A stretch of DNA of 64,000 nucleotides from Odontesthes bonariensis (taxonomy: Eukaryota; Chordata; Actinopteri; Atheriniformes; Atherinopsidae). The notes under the pieces are model-generated. The model ran no database searches. It saw only the letters and a list, made by a program, of their open reading frames with translations, and was not told the DNA's origin. Positions 44,961 through 57,382 of the stretch are shown here, one piece after another. The stretch spans positions 34,215,711 to 34,279,710 of the forward strand of contig NC_134507.1 in the NCBI RefSeq assembly GCF_027942865.1, in the 5' to 3' direction. The position numbers and the translations under genes were made by a program. The first letter of the stretch is position 1; each line of letters starts with the position of its first letter.

Positions 44961-46030
44961 AGTTCAGGTTCAGTTGAAGGTTTAGTCAGTGGTGTTATTT
45001 ATTTAGTCATTTACAAATCCTCTGTAAAGTAGATCATAAAGCAACTGAAGTTTGGTGGATTAAAGCCTGCTCTTTAAAGCACAGAGCAACGTCACCTCCC
45101 AAAGCCAACCCTGTCACTGGCTCTAAAGGAGAGGAGCCTGTTAGCGGAGGGCCCTGCTCAGAGTCCTGCTTTAGTGAACTACAGCAACCAAGTAAACCTG
45201 CGAGACTTCTGTTGGGATCAGACTGATCTATGAGGGCTTAAAGATTCAATAAAGAGAAACATGCAGCTGAACCCAAATGAAACTTGAACAGAGAACTTAC
45301 AGGAGAGCTTTTTAATGCTTTTATGCATCAATCTTTACTTCATTGGCTCCCTCCATGGGATAAAATTTGGAACATTTTCCTAATAAAAGAAAAAGATGTC
45401 AAGGCTCAGAAAGCACCTTTATCATTGTTTTACTGTGTAATATGTAGGATCCATGAACTCATTTATTACCAGCTCTATCAGCATGGAGAGAATCCCCTTT
45501 TCTCCCAAAAGATCCCAGGTGCTGCTCCTGAGGTGTTTCTGTGAGTTTATCACACCAGCTGGTGAAATGATATGAGTCCCTCTACAGTTGTTGTAGATAT
45601 CAGCTGAGATTCAAACTAAAAGACACATTTTGTGTCTGAAACTGTGAGAGACTGTTCAAGTGGGACTGAAAGCAGATTCAGAGGGTTGTGATGTATGTTT
45701 TTCCACCCAAATGATCTGATAACTGTCAGAGATGCAGCAGTGCTATGAAATCCACTTTAGAAGCTGCAGTTATTGGCCACAATGAGAGCTGACCATCTCT
45801 GTGGCTCAGAGGAAAACTGAGCAACAATATATTTTAGATAACTTATATATTTATATATTATATATATATTATTCATATATTTCTATAACTTACAAATGAG
45901 GATATAATGATGCAGCTAACAGCAAAGCTAACAATAAGCTACATAGAAGGAAAAGCATCAGCCAGGCTCTGTCAGAGGTGACAGTGTAGAAACAGAGTGC
46001 AGGCATAGAGGGAAGTACAGGTTAAGTGGG
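44961..46030. other. Unassigned sequence with a diverged repeat copy
   Basis: 45070-45180 is a diverged relative of the repeat at 33400. 45840-45890 is an AT-rich run. No gene recognised. Confidence 0.5.
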
Positions 46031-46044
46031 AGATTACATTTCTA

Positions 46045-46117
46045 CACCTGAACAGGGACTTGAACCCTGGACCCTCAGATTAAAAGTCTGATGCTCTACC
46101 AGCTGAGCTATCCAGGC
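46045..46117 (-). tRNA. tRNA-Lys (anticodon TTT)
   Basis: 73 nt. The D arm TAGCTCAGCTGGTAGAGCA, anticodon arm CAGACTTTTAATCTG and T arm CAGGGTTCAAGTCCCTG are all regular. The acceptor GCCTGGA pairs with TTCAGGT using G-T pairs at the first and sixth positions. It resembles standard vertebrate tRNA-Lys(TTT) apart from the acceptor stem. Confidence 0.88.
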
Positions 46118-46529
46118 CCTATGAAAGTGTGTCTGAGTGACAGCTGACATCTGAAACACTTCCTGAGTCCAAAGCTGTGACGCTGTTTTCTGAACAAATG
46201 CCTGGTTGATGTGAACTTGTGTTGCAGCCACTGAGCATAAAGAAGAAGGCCTTCATGGAGGGAAACAGGGAGTTAAGGAGGAGTGTGAAGAAAAAAGGAA
46301 GAGAGCAAGTCGGTGGGAAACTATCTGCAGCAGAACAGTGTGAGGGATGTGTGGTCAGGAATGGAAAAGCTCACAGGCTTTGGGATAATGTGGGATCAGA
46401 CAGATGGAAGAGTTCAGACAAACTCAGCATGCTGCTGCCTCCTGCTACAGACCTCACATCCTCCATGTACCAACAGCTTCCCTGTCACACCTCAGCACAT
46501 CTACATGAAACTATCACATCTATAGGAAA

Positions 46530-46725
46530 ATAAACTATGGCCTCATCTGGAATACAAACAAAAGAGATGATTGTGGATTTTAGGAGGAGCAGCAGTCAGC
46601 TGAACACCGTCTCCATCCTCGGTGAAGAGGTGGTTGAGGATTACAGATACCTGAGGGTTCACCTGGACAGCAGACTGGACTGGAAATGCAACACTGAGGC
46701 TGTCTACAAGATGGGACATTCAGTA
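46530..46725 (+). pseudogene. LINE RT fragment (CR1/Rex1-like), C-terminal to the catalytic core
   Basis: TKEMIVDFRRSSSQLNTVSI and VVEDYRYLRVHLDSRLDWKC match the region after YADD in fish CR1-group LINEs. It is only about 65 codons long, with both ends lost. Confidence 0.7.
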
Positions 46726-46759
46726 AACTATTCCTATAACTGTATGTATGCTAACTGAG

Positions 46760-48200
46760 CTGGCATGGGTTGGTGCACTAAACACATGTTACAGAGTTTA
46801 ATATTTCTGCATCTTTTAGTAAAAACAGTAAAGAATGAGTGTATATTTCCAGCCAAATTCCCAGTAAAGCTGCTCTCATCCACATATTTTTCTGTTTCTT
46901 CTGTCAGACGGCTAAACTGAAAATCAGCCCATTAAGACTACGTGTCAACTCGTGGTCACTTAAAGCATGTCCAGACTGTCGCTCTGCTCTAATAAAATCC
47001 TGATTTTGTAACCGCAGCCTCATGTAAGAAAATCACCCTTCAGGTGACTTAAAGACAACATGTTGGCAGCGATTTCAGCTGTGCTTACATGCAGCGTGAT
47101 GTCCCACAGAGAAAGTTAGAGGCAGCAGAATGTCAGGAAGGTTTTCTGCACAGTCTATCCCGTGCATGTACGTTGGGACAACATGGTGGTCCAGTTAAAT
47201 GGACGAGTACACCTGGAACTGAAGCTGGACTTACCTGTGCATGCAAGCGTTCTGAATGTCCTGATCAAGATAAAAATATGTAACATACAGAACAAAAAGC
47301 ATACATCTCCAGCTGAAAACATGAAACCTGCATCCTACAAATAAAATGTTCCACTGGGGAGACCCACCCAAGTTGGTTATTAGGAGGAAATTTCAGAAAT
47401 ATCCTCAAAACCAGTTTTTCTCAGTGTGCAGACTTCAGCTTTTTGTTTTAAGTTTTGAACAAAGAAAATAGACTCAAATGTAACCTCTCTTCTATGCATA
47501 TTCAGAACTTATTTAAATCTCTTCCAGAAAAACTCTTGTTTTGATCGTTTTCTTTAAAATGAAGATTTTTAAAAAGCTAATTGACCATGTGCTCTGTTTT
47601 ACATATAACACCAGTTATAGAGGTAAACACGCAAAGTTAACATATTGGCAGGTTTCAAATATATGTTTCAGTGGCGGCCGTGCTTTGGCTCACTGGGCCT
47701 TCAGTGCGGGTTTACCGTCCATTCAGAGTCGCTATTTAAATCCGTCCTGAGTGCCCACATGGATCTGGATCTCACTAACCGTGCTGTATGCCAATAAACA
47801 CAGAGAGACAGCTGCTAGAAGACTTTCTTCTGCAGGTTTCCTTCTGATTTATTTATTTTTAAACACATATTCAGCAGCAGGATGTTTATTCATCAATTAG
47901 CCTACTAATAATGAACTATGAGAGGCATTTCACGTGTTGAGAGCGACTTCCATTGTTATTGTTATTATTATCACGTATATCAGCAGTTCAGAATATTTGA
48001 TCATTTATATTTATAATTTAATATTTATACATGTAAATAAAATACATTATTCTCACAAGAGGTCCTGATTATTATCTATTTATTGACATAACACTGAGAT
48101 GCTCCACATGTGAGTCCATTGTTGCCAGTTAACTGCAGCCTTGCAGCTTTCAGCAGCAGCTGTTACCGCTGAGCAATCAGTTCCCTCTGCACTGAGGATC
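46760..48200. other. Unassigned sequence upstream of the first secreted-protein gene
   Basis: No gene recognised. 47880-48080 is AT-rich. Confidence 0.5.
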
Positions 48201-48312
48201 ATATGAAAGCAGCTCCTGCAGCTTCAGGTTAGTGTCACAGGGCTCTGAACTTTGTGTTAGTGCAGTTTGGCAGCAGCAGGTCCCAGGCAAGCTTTAATTA
48301 TATTGCAGCAGA

Positions 48313-49040
48313 ATGAGGTGAGTAACTTCTAGTCTATCCCACTGCTTCTAAGTGGTGGCACTGAACCTCTGCTGCCTTAAATGTCTGAGGCAAGCAGAAC
48401 CTCATTTGGTCGCAGCATTACACTATGAATATACAGTTAAGCTCAACAGGACTGGGCATGTTAAGGGGAGGTGGTGGTTGGACCCCACTGGTCTCTAAAT
48501 GTACTCAGAACTTCATATGAGATGTCCCTGTTTCTGCAGGGTTTTGTGGATTTCTTGTGTGCTGATTGGAAGCATCGCCTGCATTCCTGCACAAAGCGGT
48601 AAGCTGATCCCAATCAAAGCTCAGCAACTAAAAGCAGTTTAAATTGACTGTGTAAATTGAAGGCTGATCTTAATTCTGTTTCCTCACCCATGTATTCAGT
48701 TTATGGACAAGATCTATCTAAGCCAACATATCAGAAACCAGCTGGAACCAGTGGTTCTGGAGCACAGCAGCATGGTGCTCAGGGAGGTCAGTCTGGAGCT
48801 CCTGGCAGCAATTACCAGTTTGAAGATGGGAGCTGGAGCCTTTCATCTGACACCAGCGGCGAGGACGAGCCAGTCTTCACTCCTGTGGCCGACGAGGATC
48901 AAGTCTACGCTTACAAATCTCGGTCCCGCTACAACAAGAAGCGTGTGCTGTTCAGCCAGTTCCGCTACACCCCAACAGAATCTGAGCCAGACCACGGCAA
49001 AACATCTCAGCACAAGGTTCAAGTTCAGAGCGGCTTCTGA
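48313..49040 (+). CDS. Small secreted low-complexity protein, gene 1 (134 aa)
   Basis: Inferred exons: 48313-48317 (ATGAG, phase 2), 48540-48598 (59 nt, phase 1) and 48700-49040. Donors gtgagt and gtaagc and acceptors ttctgcag and tgtattcag are good. The start gives a clear signal peptide, MRVLWISCVLIGSIACIPA, then a Q/G/S-rich segment, an acidic stretch (SSDTSGEDEPVFTPVADEDQ) and a basic end with RSRYNKKRVLF. A further 3' UTR exon (from 49125) follows an intron right after the stop (gtgagg...cttgcag), with aataaa at 49164-49169. Exon sizes and phases match gene 2 at 52669, so the two are paralogues. No known domain; role unknown, probably an extracellular matrix, egg-coat or mucus component, which is a guess. 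Confidence 0.75.
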
Positions 49041-49163
49041 GCATCTTTCTGGTGAGGCTCATTTTACTCTGCATGTGTGCTCTCTGTAGCTGCTGGTAGG
49101 TGACTGACTTTCTTTGTCTTGCAGATCTGCATATTCTAGAGGCATCGCTGCTGCTACCGCTTG

Positions 49164-49169
49164 AATAAA
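49164..49169 (+). terminator. Polyadenylation signal of gene 1
   Basis: AATAAA about 40 bases into the predicted last exon. Confidence 0.6.
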
Positions 49170-49204
49170 TGGCTTTAACTTGAATACCTCGTTGCTCCAT
49201 CAAA

Positions 49205-49685
49205 TGGCTCCTAGCTGTCTCTGGGTCATCCAGTTGTGGGTTGGAGGGGATAGTTGAGGGCCTGACAGGTTGACATGACTTAATCCTATAAATAAGGTGT
49301 TGGCATTAACTTAAGGACAGTATCTGCTCAAAGGTGAGCTTGTGAAGGTCTTCGGCTTCAGCTTGGAATGCATTCCCAACTAAAACTGGCTGAAAAGCCA
49401 ACTGCAGCTCTCTGACAGCAGTGGGTAAAGGTGTGGCCTTGAGCTCTATCAGAAGATTCCACTGCTGCATATTGTGCTGAGGGGGAAACCTTTCCACTCT
49501 GTAGCAGTCCTCACCCTACAGCTCTGGGTAAGGGCAGACCCATCAGATGCTGGGGCCATGTGAAACCTGGACAGTAGTTTCTGCAAGTCCATGACAGAGA
49601 TTGACTTCATAACATTATATTGTGTGGTTGCAAAGGTCTTCTTTGAATGCTTTTGCCACACAAATCAAAAGATGTGGCAGCTACT
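49205..49685. other. Unassigned sequence
   Basis: The minus strand has two adjacent open stretches (49661-49449 and 49497-49306) that look mildly coding (NMQQWNLLIELKATPLPTAV), but nothing is recognised. Confidence 0.4.
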
Positions 49686-49689
49686 TTAA

Positions 49690-50101
49690 AGCAATATAAT
49701 GTAACTTCTCAAAAAGCCCACTATGGAGCTCCCCCTACAGGCTTGGAGGTAATTTACGGTAACACTGTCGTAAATGCAACACCCTTTCGCTTTCACGTTT
49801 GACGAACCGGCGAGGAGTCAGAAGGTGCAAGCTATGTCGACCGAGAAGGTAAGAATAATCAAATGTACCTAGGAGCGTGAGAGGGGTCTATTTGTTTTTG
49901 CGGTAGGTGTGCCAGAAAGCAAGTCGAAGTACTTCCACTCAGCTCCCAGGCCGGTCCAGCAAAGTTACATAGCGCAGTTATTCCAACTCAGACCCCCGAA
50001 GGGCATAGGAGACAGGCCAATCGTAATATTAAAACTCATTCTAGCTGCACTTTTTTTTTTTTTTCAAGCTGTTATTTTAAGGTAGAAATGTTACATAGTA
50101 A
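49690..50101. mobile_element. Probable TTAA-site MITE
   Basis: TTAA lies at 49686-49689 and 50102-50105. The ends share inverted text (atgtaacttct and agaaatgttacat). The TIRs are imperfect, so this is weaker than the other TTAA elements. No coding sequence. Confidence 0.5.
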
Positions 50102-50105
50102 TTAA

Positions 50106-52500
50106 GTGAAGTGACTTGGGAACAAAATTTATATACTCAATGTTGTCACTTACTCACTACCTGGAAGTAAGTTGGATCAGGTGGTGGGGCAAACATCTAG
50201 TGGAGGACCCTGTTCAAGATATCTGAAACACAAAGCTGAGTATTTTTGTTAAATCTATACATTACTATTGAGGTTGGGTCATGGAAACTGAAAGGAGCCT
50301 CTCAGCCTCAATTACAGAGGTGTGGCCAGAACGTCATCGTTGCCTATCAGGACAGTAGCATAGGACCTGCTTGTGAATATTAGCATGTAGGGAAAAATTC
50401 AAGCTGAAGAAAAAGGCCTTTTGTGTTGGGTTGTTCAGGAGGTTGACCTGAAGCAGGTACCAGGTGGCCAAAAGGGCTGCATCATCAGTAGCTGCTCAAG
50501 CTAAAATTCAGGGATGGGAAGAATCTGCTCCCATGTCTTTGGTTGCATCTATAAAATATAAGTTTGACATGCATGAAATAGCATTTTTGCAGAAATTCCC
50601 TGAGAGATGCATCTGGACCTTCAGCTGTTCAAAGAAGCCTCATCAGAAATGGTCTCCATGGAAGGGTGGCTGTCAAGAAGCCGTTCTTAAGGAGGAGAAA
50701 CGGGGAGAAAAGGCTGAGCTATGCTAAATGAAACAAGAAGTGGACTGAAAATCAGTGGCAACAAGTCTGGAGGGATGAATCCTCCCCAGAGCCCGGGGAG
50801 GGTTAGAATAAATGAATAAATCCAACAACTCTCAGGGATTCTGTTCATTACATCAGATTTTACAGATCAAACATCTATTTTGTTCTACATTTGGATGCAA
50901 GAAGACGAGCCAGGTGTTGGAATATATTCAGTTAAGTCGTGAGCTGTACAACCACACAGTGGACTGTGCACAAAAGCATTCACTATCCTGTCTGGAACAT
51001 GAACAAACATGTCTGATTAATACTGGGCATAATGCAACATCAAATGTTCCATCTATATGTGAGAATCAGATGTCTTACCTGGTCGTCCCTGCAGCAAGCA
51101 CACTGCCTGTGGGGACTACTTGCAGATAGTCGACATATACTGACTAATAATTAAAAGAAAAGCTTCTGTGGACTTGTTTCCACACTTTAAGTCACTCACA
51201 CCTGTTAACCTGCAGGTTGCAGTTTAAATATTAACATGATAAAGTCTGGTCTTTGTTGGATTTTATGAAAGTAATTATGAGGACAGATGATGTGAACTAC
51301 TGTAACAAATGTTAGTTTTCAGAATTAAAACAATCTGGGGATATAAATATTCTCATTTTCATAAATAAATATGAAGTTCAGGTGTGACAGTCAACATTTT
51401 ACAGTAAAAAAGACTTTCTCAGAAACTTAGACCCATATTAAAAAAGAGCATTATTCAAATAGACGCATTTTCCCTTTTAAATGAGTTAAAAATGTAACTT
51501 TAACTTCAGTGTATTTTCAGTACAGTTCCACCTCACTGATGGCTGCTAAAGCCTCCACAGTACAAAGAACAGAAAACAGTCGCCTACAGACTATAAAGTG
51601 CTCAAATGTCACATTTCCCATGTTGGAAGTTTGCTGTGTCACAGGGAGTCTGTGGGAGTCTGTGGTTGTTCTCACAAGGCAACAAGTTTTCAGGAGGAAT
51701 GATGGAAATCCACAGAAATCGTCAAGACAAATTTGAGAAACACTTCCAGATATGAACAAAATGAAGGCACAAGGTGCTTTAAACATTTAACCTCCGTTAT
51801 GTCCTGTTTAATCAAGTTCATCTGAAATAAATCTAAGATCTCCTCCATATCACTTAATAAAAGAGCAGCTCTGCATCATGTTGTCTCACGTTTCTACATC
51901 TCAGCTCAGATATTAATCTGAGCTTTAAACATCTCAGAGGGCGCATAAGGCAGTTAGCGTGACTTTAGTAAGAATCCACCCTCTGCTATGTTCCAAACAC
52001 ATCCATGCTTCTAGATCCTCTGGATGAGAGAGCTGCAGAGCTCCTTATTCCTGCCAAGGAGTCAACATTATTTTAGAGTTATTTCCAGAACTCAGCAGGT
52101 TAACTTACTAAGACTCCAGTCTTATGTCACGCTGAGCTCACTTTTTTCCCTTTGAAACCCAACTAGCAGCTCCCACTAGTGAAGTGGACATGTGATGTGT
52201 TGGACCCCAATTTCATGACTGTGGCGTGTTTGTGACGTATTAGAACCGAGGTTATAACCTGGAGTCCTTCAGACCAAATCTCTGTCACTCCCCTCACACT
52301 CCCCAGCCAGAGATTAGGGGCCCACAGTGATCTGCAGGACTTTGGTCCAGATGTTTAACACCGTATCTGACCAAGCGGAATTCACCTTCTTTAAAACATC
52401 CCATGTTCATTCCTCACATGTTGCAACAAACCTTTTTAAATGGGATGTCAGAAGTGTTCATTTTCAGAGCTGAATTGAATGCAGCACGATCTGACTGGGT
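50106..52500. other. Unassigned sequence upstream of gene 2
   Basis: No gene recognised in 2.4 kb. Scattered open frames lack splice or codon support. Confidence 0.5.
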
Positions 52501-52545
52501 CCCAGGTGAGGTTTATGAGTGTAATTAGAGCAGGTAGAGCACCAA

Positions 52546-52552
52546 TATAAAG
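52546..52552 (+). promoter_or_regulatory. TATA box of gene 2
   Basis: TATAAAG in accaatataaagtcagctgc, 117 bp before the ATG. The gene 1 upstream region has a similar but weaker text (atatgaaagcagctcctgcagc near 48200). Confidence 0.6.
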
Positions 52553-52668
52553 TCAGCTGCAGCCTCAGATGAGTTACAGCACAAATCTTCTCTCAACAGC
52601 AGTCACTAGGTTGCTGTTTTGGACCAGTTTTATCTGAATTGTGTTGCTTCTGTTTTGTCTTGTTCAAC

Positions 52669-53653
52669 ATGTTGTTTAAGGTTTTCTTCAGGTGAGTCTT
52701 CATGCTTAATGGTTTAGGTTTTTGTTCTCCCATATACTAAAGTTTCTTTATTTTCTTTTGAAATCCAAACAGGATTTCCTGGCTTTGTGTCCTGCTTTTC
52801 AGCATTGGAACATGTTATCCCCCCCAGAAAAGCAAGTATATCAACATTTAGGTGCAGTTTATATAAAGGCAGCCAACATGGGAAGTTGTTTAGTCTGGAC
52901 ATGCTCAACCCATGATGTTGGTAGGAATGAGAGGGAAGAGGGTCTGCAACTGTATTAATCATGCAGCAATATATATACAATATATTAGACTTCAGGTTTA
53001 ATGACTCACTTGAACTGCAGATACTCCTTTAGCTTTGTTTTTTTGTTACTAAACATATTGGCAGTGAGGCTACTGACAGCATGACTAACCATGCTGTCAT
53101 ACTTTGCTTCAACTAATTTCTGGGCTCAGGTCAAAACAGTGGATCCTCTGGCTCTGGTAGTAGCACGTCTGGGTCTGGCTACGGCAGCGGCTCCTCTGGC
53201 TCTGGCTACGGCAGCGTCTCCTCTGGCTCTGGCTACGGCTACGGCGGCGGCTCCTCTGGGTCTGGCTACGGCAGCGGCTCCTCTGGGTCTGGCTACGGCA
53301 GCAGCGGCTCCTCTGGCTCTGGCTACGGCAGCGTCTCCTCTGGGTCTGGCTACGGTAGCGGCTCCTCTGGGTCTAATGCTGGCTTTACTGCGCAGGACGC
53401 AGACTTTGCTCGTTTCCTTGCTGCCCTAATGAACTTGAAGATCGACCGTTCTTTCCCACAGTCTGCCTGGACCTCCGACCAGGTCCCTAAGGACACATCT
53501 GAGATGCGCACTGTATACCCTTCATCCCACGTCGTCCAGTCCAGCAATGGCTACCAACGAGCTCGCGACTCCAGTTCGTACGCCAAATACTCCCAGGATG
53601 CCTTTGACCACGTTGATGCCAAGACTGGGTCTAAAGGGCAGAAGTTGTACTGA
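52669..53653 (+). CDS. Secreted Gly/Ser/Tyr-repeat protein, gene 2 (201 aa)
   Basis: Inferred exons: 52669-52691 (23 nt, phase 2), 52773-52831 (59 nt, phase 1) and 53130-53653. The start encodes MLFKVFFR and then ISWLCVLLFSIGTCYPP, a signal peptide. Residues about 31-109 are a silk-like repeat of GSSGSGYGSG units of 8-10 residues. The C-terminal 90 residues are non-repetitive and polar, ending GSKGQKLY. The second intron appears to begin with GC (AAAA|gcaagt): this gives the same 59-nt exon and phase as gene 1, while no usable GT site does. A 3' UTR exon starts at 53721, and aataaa is at 53776-53781. Function unknown; a structural extracellular protein is likely. Confidence 0.75.
53155..53372 (+). 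repeat. Coding minisatellite of gene 2
   Basis: Units of about 24-30 bp (ggctcctctgggtctggcta) encode the G/S/Y repeats. Unit number is likely to vary between individuals. Confidence 0.85.
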
Positions 53654-53775
53654 GGTAAAGCTGGACTAGTGTCTGTATTGAGACTCCTGTATCAATACTG
53701 ACCCCTTCTGTTTTCTGCAGGTGACTCTCATGGACACTTCCATGGAGATTCCAACATGTGGCTGAGCTCTGGCAA

Positions 53776-53781
53776 AATAAA
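53776..53781 (+). terminator. Polyadenylation signal of gene 2
   Basis: AATAAA in the predicted last exon, about 55 bases after its acceptor. Confidence 0.6.
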
Positions 53782-53789
53782 CTTGACCA

Positions 53790-54585
53790 ATAATACGTGG
53801 TCTGTGTATTGAATACTTGATCTCGAGGTTTGTTTTCACTTCATAGAAGATTTGAGTCTTCACCACACTCACTGAGGCTGACTCTGCTTTTGAAGGGCAA
53901 ACTGAATACTTCTGCTTTAAATTCTACCACTACATGTTTCCTTCTCCTCATGGTTGAATTGCATTACACAAACCCAGACCAAAATAACTTGATGAAGCTC
54001 AATACAGTGGCCCTGCTTGCCCTTGCACAATGAAGGTGCCTCAGTTAAATCTGCACTCGCTGGCCTTTTCCAAGCTTTAATTGCATGTGACTCATTAGCC
54101 TATGCTACGTAGCTTTGCCCCTCCTGCTTGGTGTCTTCTGTGTGCCTCAACAGAGCCATACATCCCTCTTAACCAACTTTGTCTCGACTTACCTTCTGTG
54201 TGTGAGGCCACTGCTTCATAGAGACTCGGTCCTTAACGTGGCATTGCACATCTTCCCATGTTGGTTTTCATCCTACACAAGACTTAAATATCTCCTCTGC
54301 TTTTGTTTTCCTGATTCTACCACATGTGGAAGATGCATTTTCGAATTCCATCGAGCGCAAAGCTACATGATCAATTTCCAAAATATTTTCTAACTTAGTT
54401 TCAGATCACTTTCAAAGTACTCTCCCACACTAGGCTCTCCGATACGGCTCTTTAGAAAAGGTCTCCAAACAGTTCTAGCAGAGTCCCAGTGAATGGAAGT
54501 GTGAAAATCATTAGACCTTTTGCTGAGTGGACTGGAGAGCTGTCCAGGGTGTACCCTGACTCTCTTTCAATTGGCAGCAGGGATA
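53790..54585. other. Unassigned sequence
   Basis: No gene or repeat recognised. Confidence 0.5.
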
Positions 54586-54593
54586 GGCTAAAG

Positions 54594-55721
54594 CAGAGCT
54601 ACTCATTATGCGGCTCCTGAAACCTTTAATTGGCGGCTCGCACTCGCATAGTAGCTTATAACAATATGGTAACAATAACAAATTTTTTCAAATAACATAC
54701 GGCGAATACTGCACAGTACTAAGTATGAATTAAGGCTTAAAGGTTGGGTAGGGGTTCTTTTTCTGGAGCATTTTTTACATATTGCTTGAAATACTCTTCA
54801 CACCCCCATTGCAACCAATTAATTAAAAGTTTTGACAAAAATGGAAAGTTTTAGTGGCCTCTAGAACGAACAATCCAGGAAAAACACTATCCAATCATAC
54901 TGAACGGACTGTTAACGATGATTGGATTCTGATGCGTCTATCAAACCGCAATCTGCTCCTCCCTCCCCCTCCTTCCCCCTGTGCGCGTACCCTTCTTCGT
55001 GAACGAATTACGCGTCCAGAAGCTTGGCAGGAAGCTAAACAAGAGCCAGCTTGGCTAGCACCTAGCATTATTAAATGTATAGTTAGCATATACTAAAGTA
55101 TATATAAAGTTAGCAAAAGTTAGTCAAACCAATCGATGCTTGCTGTTAGAACAGCGCTCGTGCACCTTCGTGCTCGTGCGCGTTCATGTACTCTAAAGGC
55201 GTGACTTTGGGGGGAAGTCTGAAGAAAGGTGTTGGGACTTTTGACCTGTGTATTTTCAAAATCCAGGATCTCCTACCCTACCTTTAATGGTGTTTCCTAA
55301 AGGGGGCTCTGTTAAACCTGGCAACGCAGCCCGCTTAAACCACCGTCACACTTGACCGCAGTGCACGCTAGCTCCTTTAGCCAGCGCGAGATGCAGGCAC
55401 AATGGGTCGGTTTTTAAATTAAAAAAAGGACAAAAACCATGCTCATCTTGAATGTCTCACTATGATTACAACAAACTACAAATACAACATGAAGAAAGTC
55501 AAGGACATGCATGCCGGCCTCCAGTATTGAGTATTAAGTATTCCAGTATTAAGGTAAATGTGGTCTTAATTGAAAATGTATTGGCTGCGTTTCTTTTTTT
55601 GTGGGAGGTTTTATATGTAGCAATGCATATTTGCAAAAGGGGACTTAGTATGTTGTCATAAAAGTGGCTCTTCCCTTGATTTTGCTGCCAATGTGGCTCT
55701 TGTGAAAAAATACTATCACTG
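54594..55721 (+). mobile_element. hAT transposon, non-autonomous, with a MITE inside
   Basis: A perfect 8-bp target duplication ggctaaag flanks it (54586-54593 and 55722-55729). The ends cagagctactc and actatcactg are only weakly inverted. Internal tgcggctcct and atgtggctcttgtg resemble the hAT type at 40004. No transposase domain remains. Confidence 0.75.
54741..55283. mobile_element. TTAA-site MITE (TTAAAGG ends), nested in the hAT
   Basis: TTAA at 54737-54740 and 55284-55287. Ends aggttgggtaggggttct and atctcctaccctacct are inverted repeats. TTAAAGG ends are known from Kolobok/T2-type elements of vertebrates. Confidence 0.8.
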
Positions 55722-55789
55722 GGCTAAAGGCTTCCACTACCCTAAACTGGATACACTGAGTAAAGTAAATGGATGGTAAGATAGTTCTA

Positions 55790-56150
55790 CAGTGAGGAAC
55801 CTTGGAGTTATTTTTGACCAGAATTAATCATTCAATGCACATATAAAACAGGTTTCTAGGACTGCCTTCTTTCACCTTCATAATATTGTTAAAATCAGGA
55901 ACGTCCTGTCTCAGTGATGCAGTAAAACTGCTCCATGCATCTGTTACTTCAGGATTTGACTACTGTAATTCTTTATTATTGCACTTTCACACATATTCTC
56001 TGAAAAGCCTCCAGGTGATCCAAAATGCTGCAGCCAGAGTTCAGATGAGATCTAACAGGAGAGATAATTTTTCTCCAGTTTTAGCTTGATTGGCTCCCTG
56101 TTAAATTCAGAATAAAATTTAAGATTCTTCTCACATAAAGCTCTGAAGAC
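55790..56150 (+). pseudogene. L2-like LINE RT fragment
   Basis: Text such as RNLGVIFDQN, SFNAHIKQVSRTAFFHLHNI, VTSGFDYCNSLL and SLKSLQVIQNAAARV is the L2/CR1 RT thumb region. It has several in-frame stops and both ends are lost. Confidence 0.75.
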
Positions 56151-56159
56151 TTCAGACAG

Positions 56160-56940
56160 CCAAATCATGCTCTAAAAGCACAGGCGGGAAAAACAAAAAG
56201 TTATTTTTCCATATATGTCCAATTTAAGATTTTCTCTGAGCATCTCAGGGATTTGCAGGGCTTGTGACTTTATAGAGCATTTTTCAAGCAAAATGTAACT
56301 CAATGTTTGATATAGCAATTAAAAAGGACAAACATGGAATGAAACAAAATACAAGGATTGTAAAATGACCACACTAATAAAAGCATTTGCAGAAAACAGT
56401 AAAATATTAACTCAGCAATAAAAGCAAACCGTGTACAAGACATGAAAAGAGCAAATTAAAACAAGGCCAACGGGCCAATTGAGGAATCTATGGAGGCTTA
56501 AAATTCAAAAGATAGTTTCTATATTTTCATAGACAAACCAGTCTTCAAATCAACTTTATTTTTCTTAAATGGCATCAGCAACACATCCTCTCGCTTAGAG
56601 TTTCTCCAACATCTTTCCTGGACCACTTATGAGCAAAAACTGCTGGATAGAAATTTGAAAGCTGGATGAGGAGCTGGGTACTGGGAGAGCACCATTAGTT
56701 CTACCAATACTTTGCTCAGTGAGTTAGAGCAGAATAGCAAATGAAAGATTTCACGTTTACTCAGTAAACCATGTACACTTCCAACTGTACAAGGACTGGA
56801 TAAAGCTTACCCAGGATACCAACTAGGAAATCTGACTTCCCATCTAGAAGTTGTAAATTCAGAGGATGCAACATCAATAGGCATGTTCTGGCACAACTGC
56901 AGAAGCTGCCATTACAGAGTGGAAAGGCAACAAGTTGCCT
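56160..56940. other. Unassigned sequence
   Basis: No gene recognised. Confidence 0.5.
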
Positions 56941-56945
56941 ATTAA

Positions 56946-57382
56946 AGCTATGGTTGGTAATCCTGTTCAGAAACACATTTTGTAATACTGGGTGAAATGG
57001 TCCGTCAATCCTGAGAGAAATCTATACAAGATGTATTTAGAAAAAGGGACGAAAATAATCAGACCTCTGTGGCAGCTGCAGGACTGAGAAAAAGCTGACC
57101 AATCCGAGATCAGCGGGGTGCTGATCTCGGATTGGGGAGCTACAAAAAACCAATCAGATGCCTCTGCGCTTTCTGCCTACGCCCCCCTCTGTCGGCTCCC
57201 TCATCCGCGCGAGTGGGACATGTCGGCAGAGTCCCAGCGTCAGATGCGCGTTCAAGTTTGTGGGGGCGTGGCTTTGGATGAAGCACTGACGGAATGGGGA
57301 GGGGGGGTGGAGCTTAGAGGAGGGGCCACTTTCGAATCTTGCGAGCTCTCTTGCTAGCTCACTAGGATTACCTACCATAGCT
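56946..57382. mobile_element. TTAA-site MITE
   Basis: TTAA at 56942-56945 and 57383-57386. Ends agctatggttggtaatcct and aggattacctaccatagct are near-perfect inverted repeats. The internal part has a local dyad (gctgatctcggattgg and ccaatccgagatcagc). No coding sequence. Confidence 0.85.

Noticed and set aside
53091-53429. Alanine-leucine-proline-rich frame over the gene 2 repeat
   Set aside because: It is another frame of the minisatellite. The G/S/Y frame fits the signal peptide exon and its phase.
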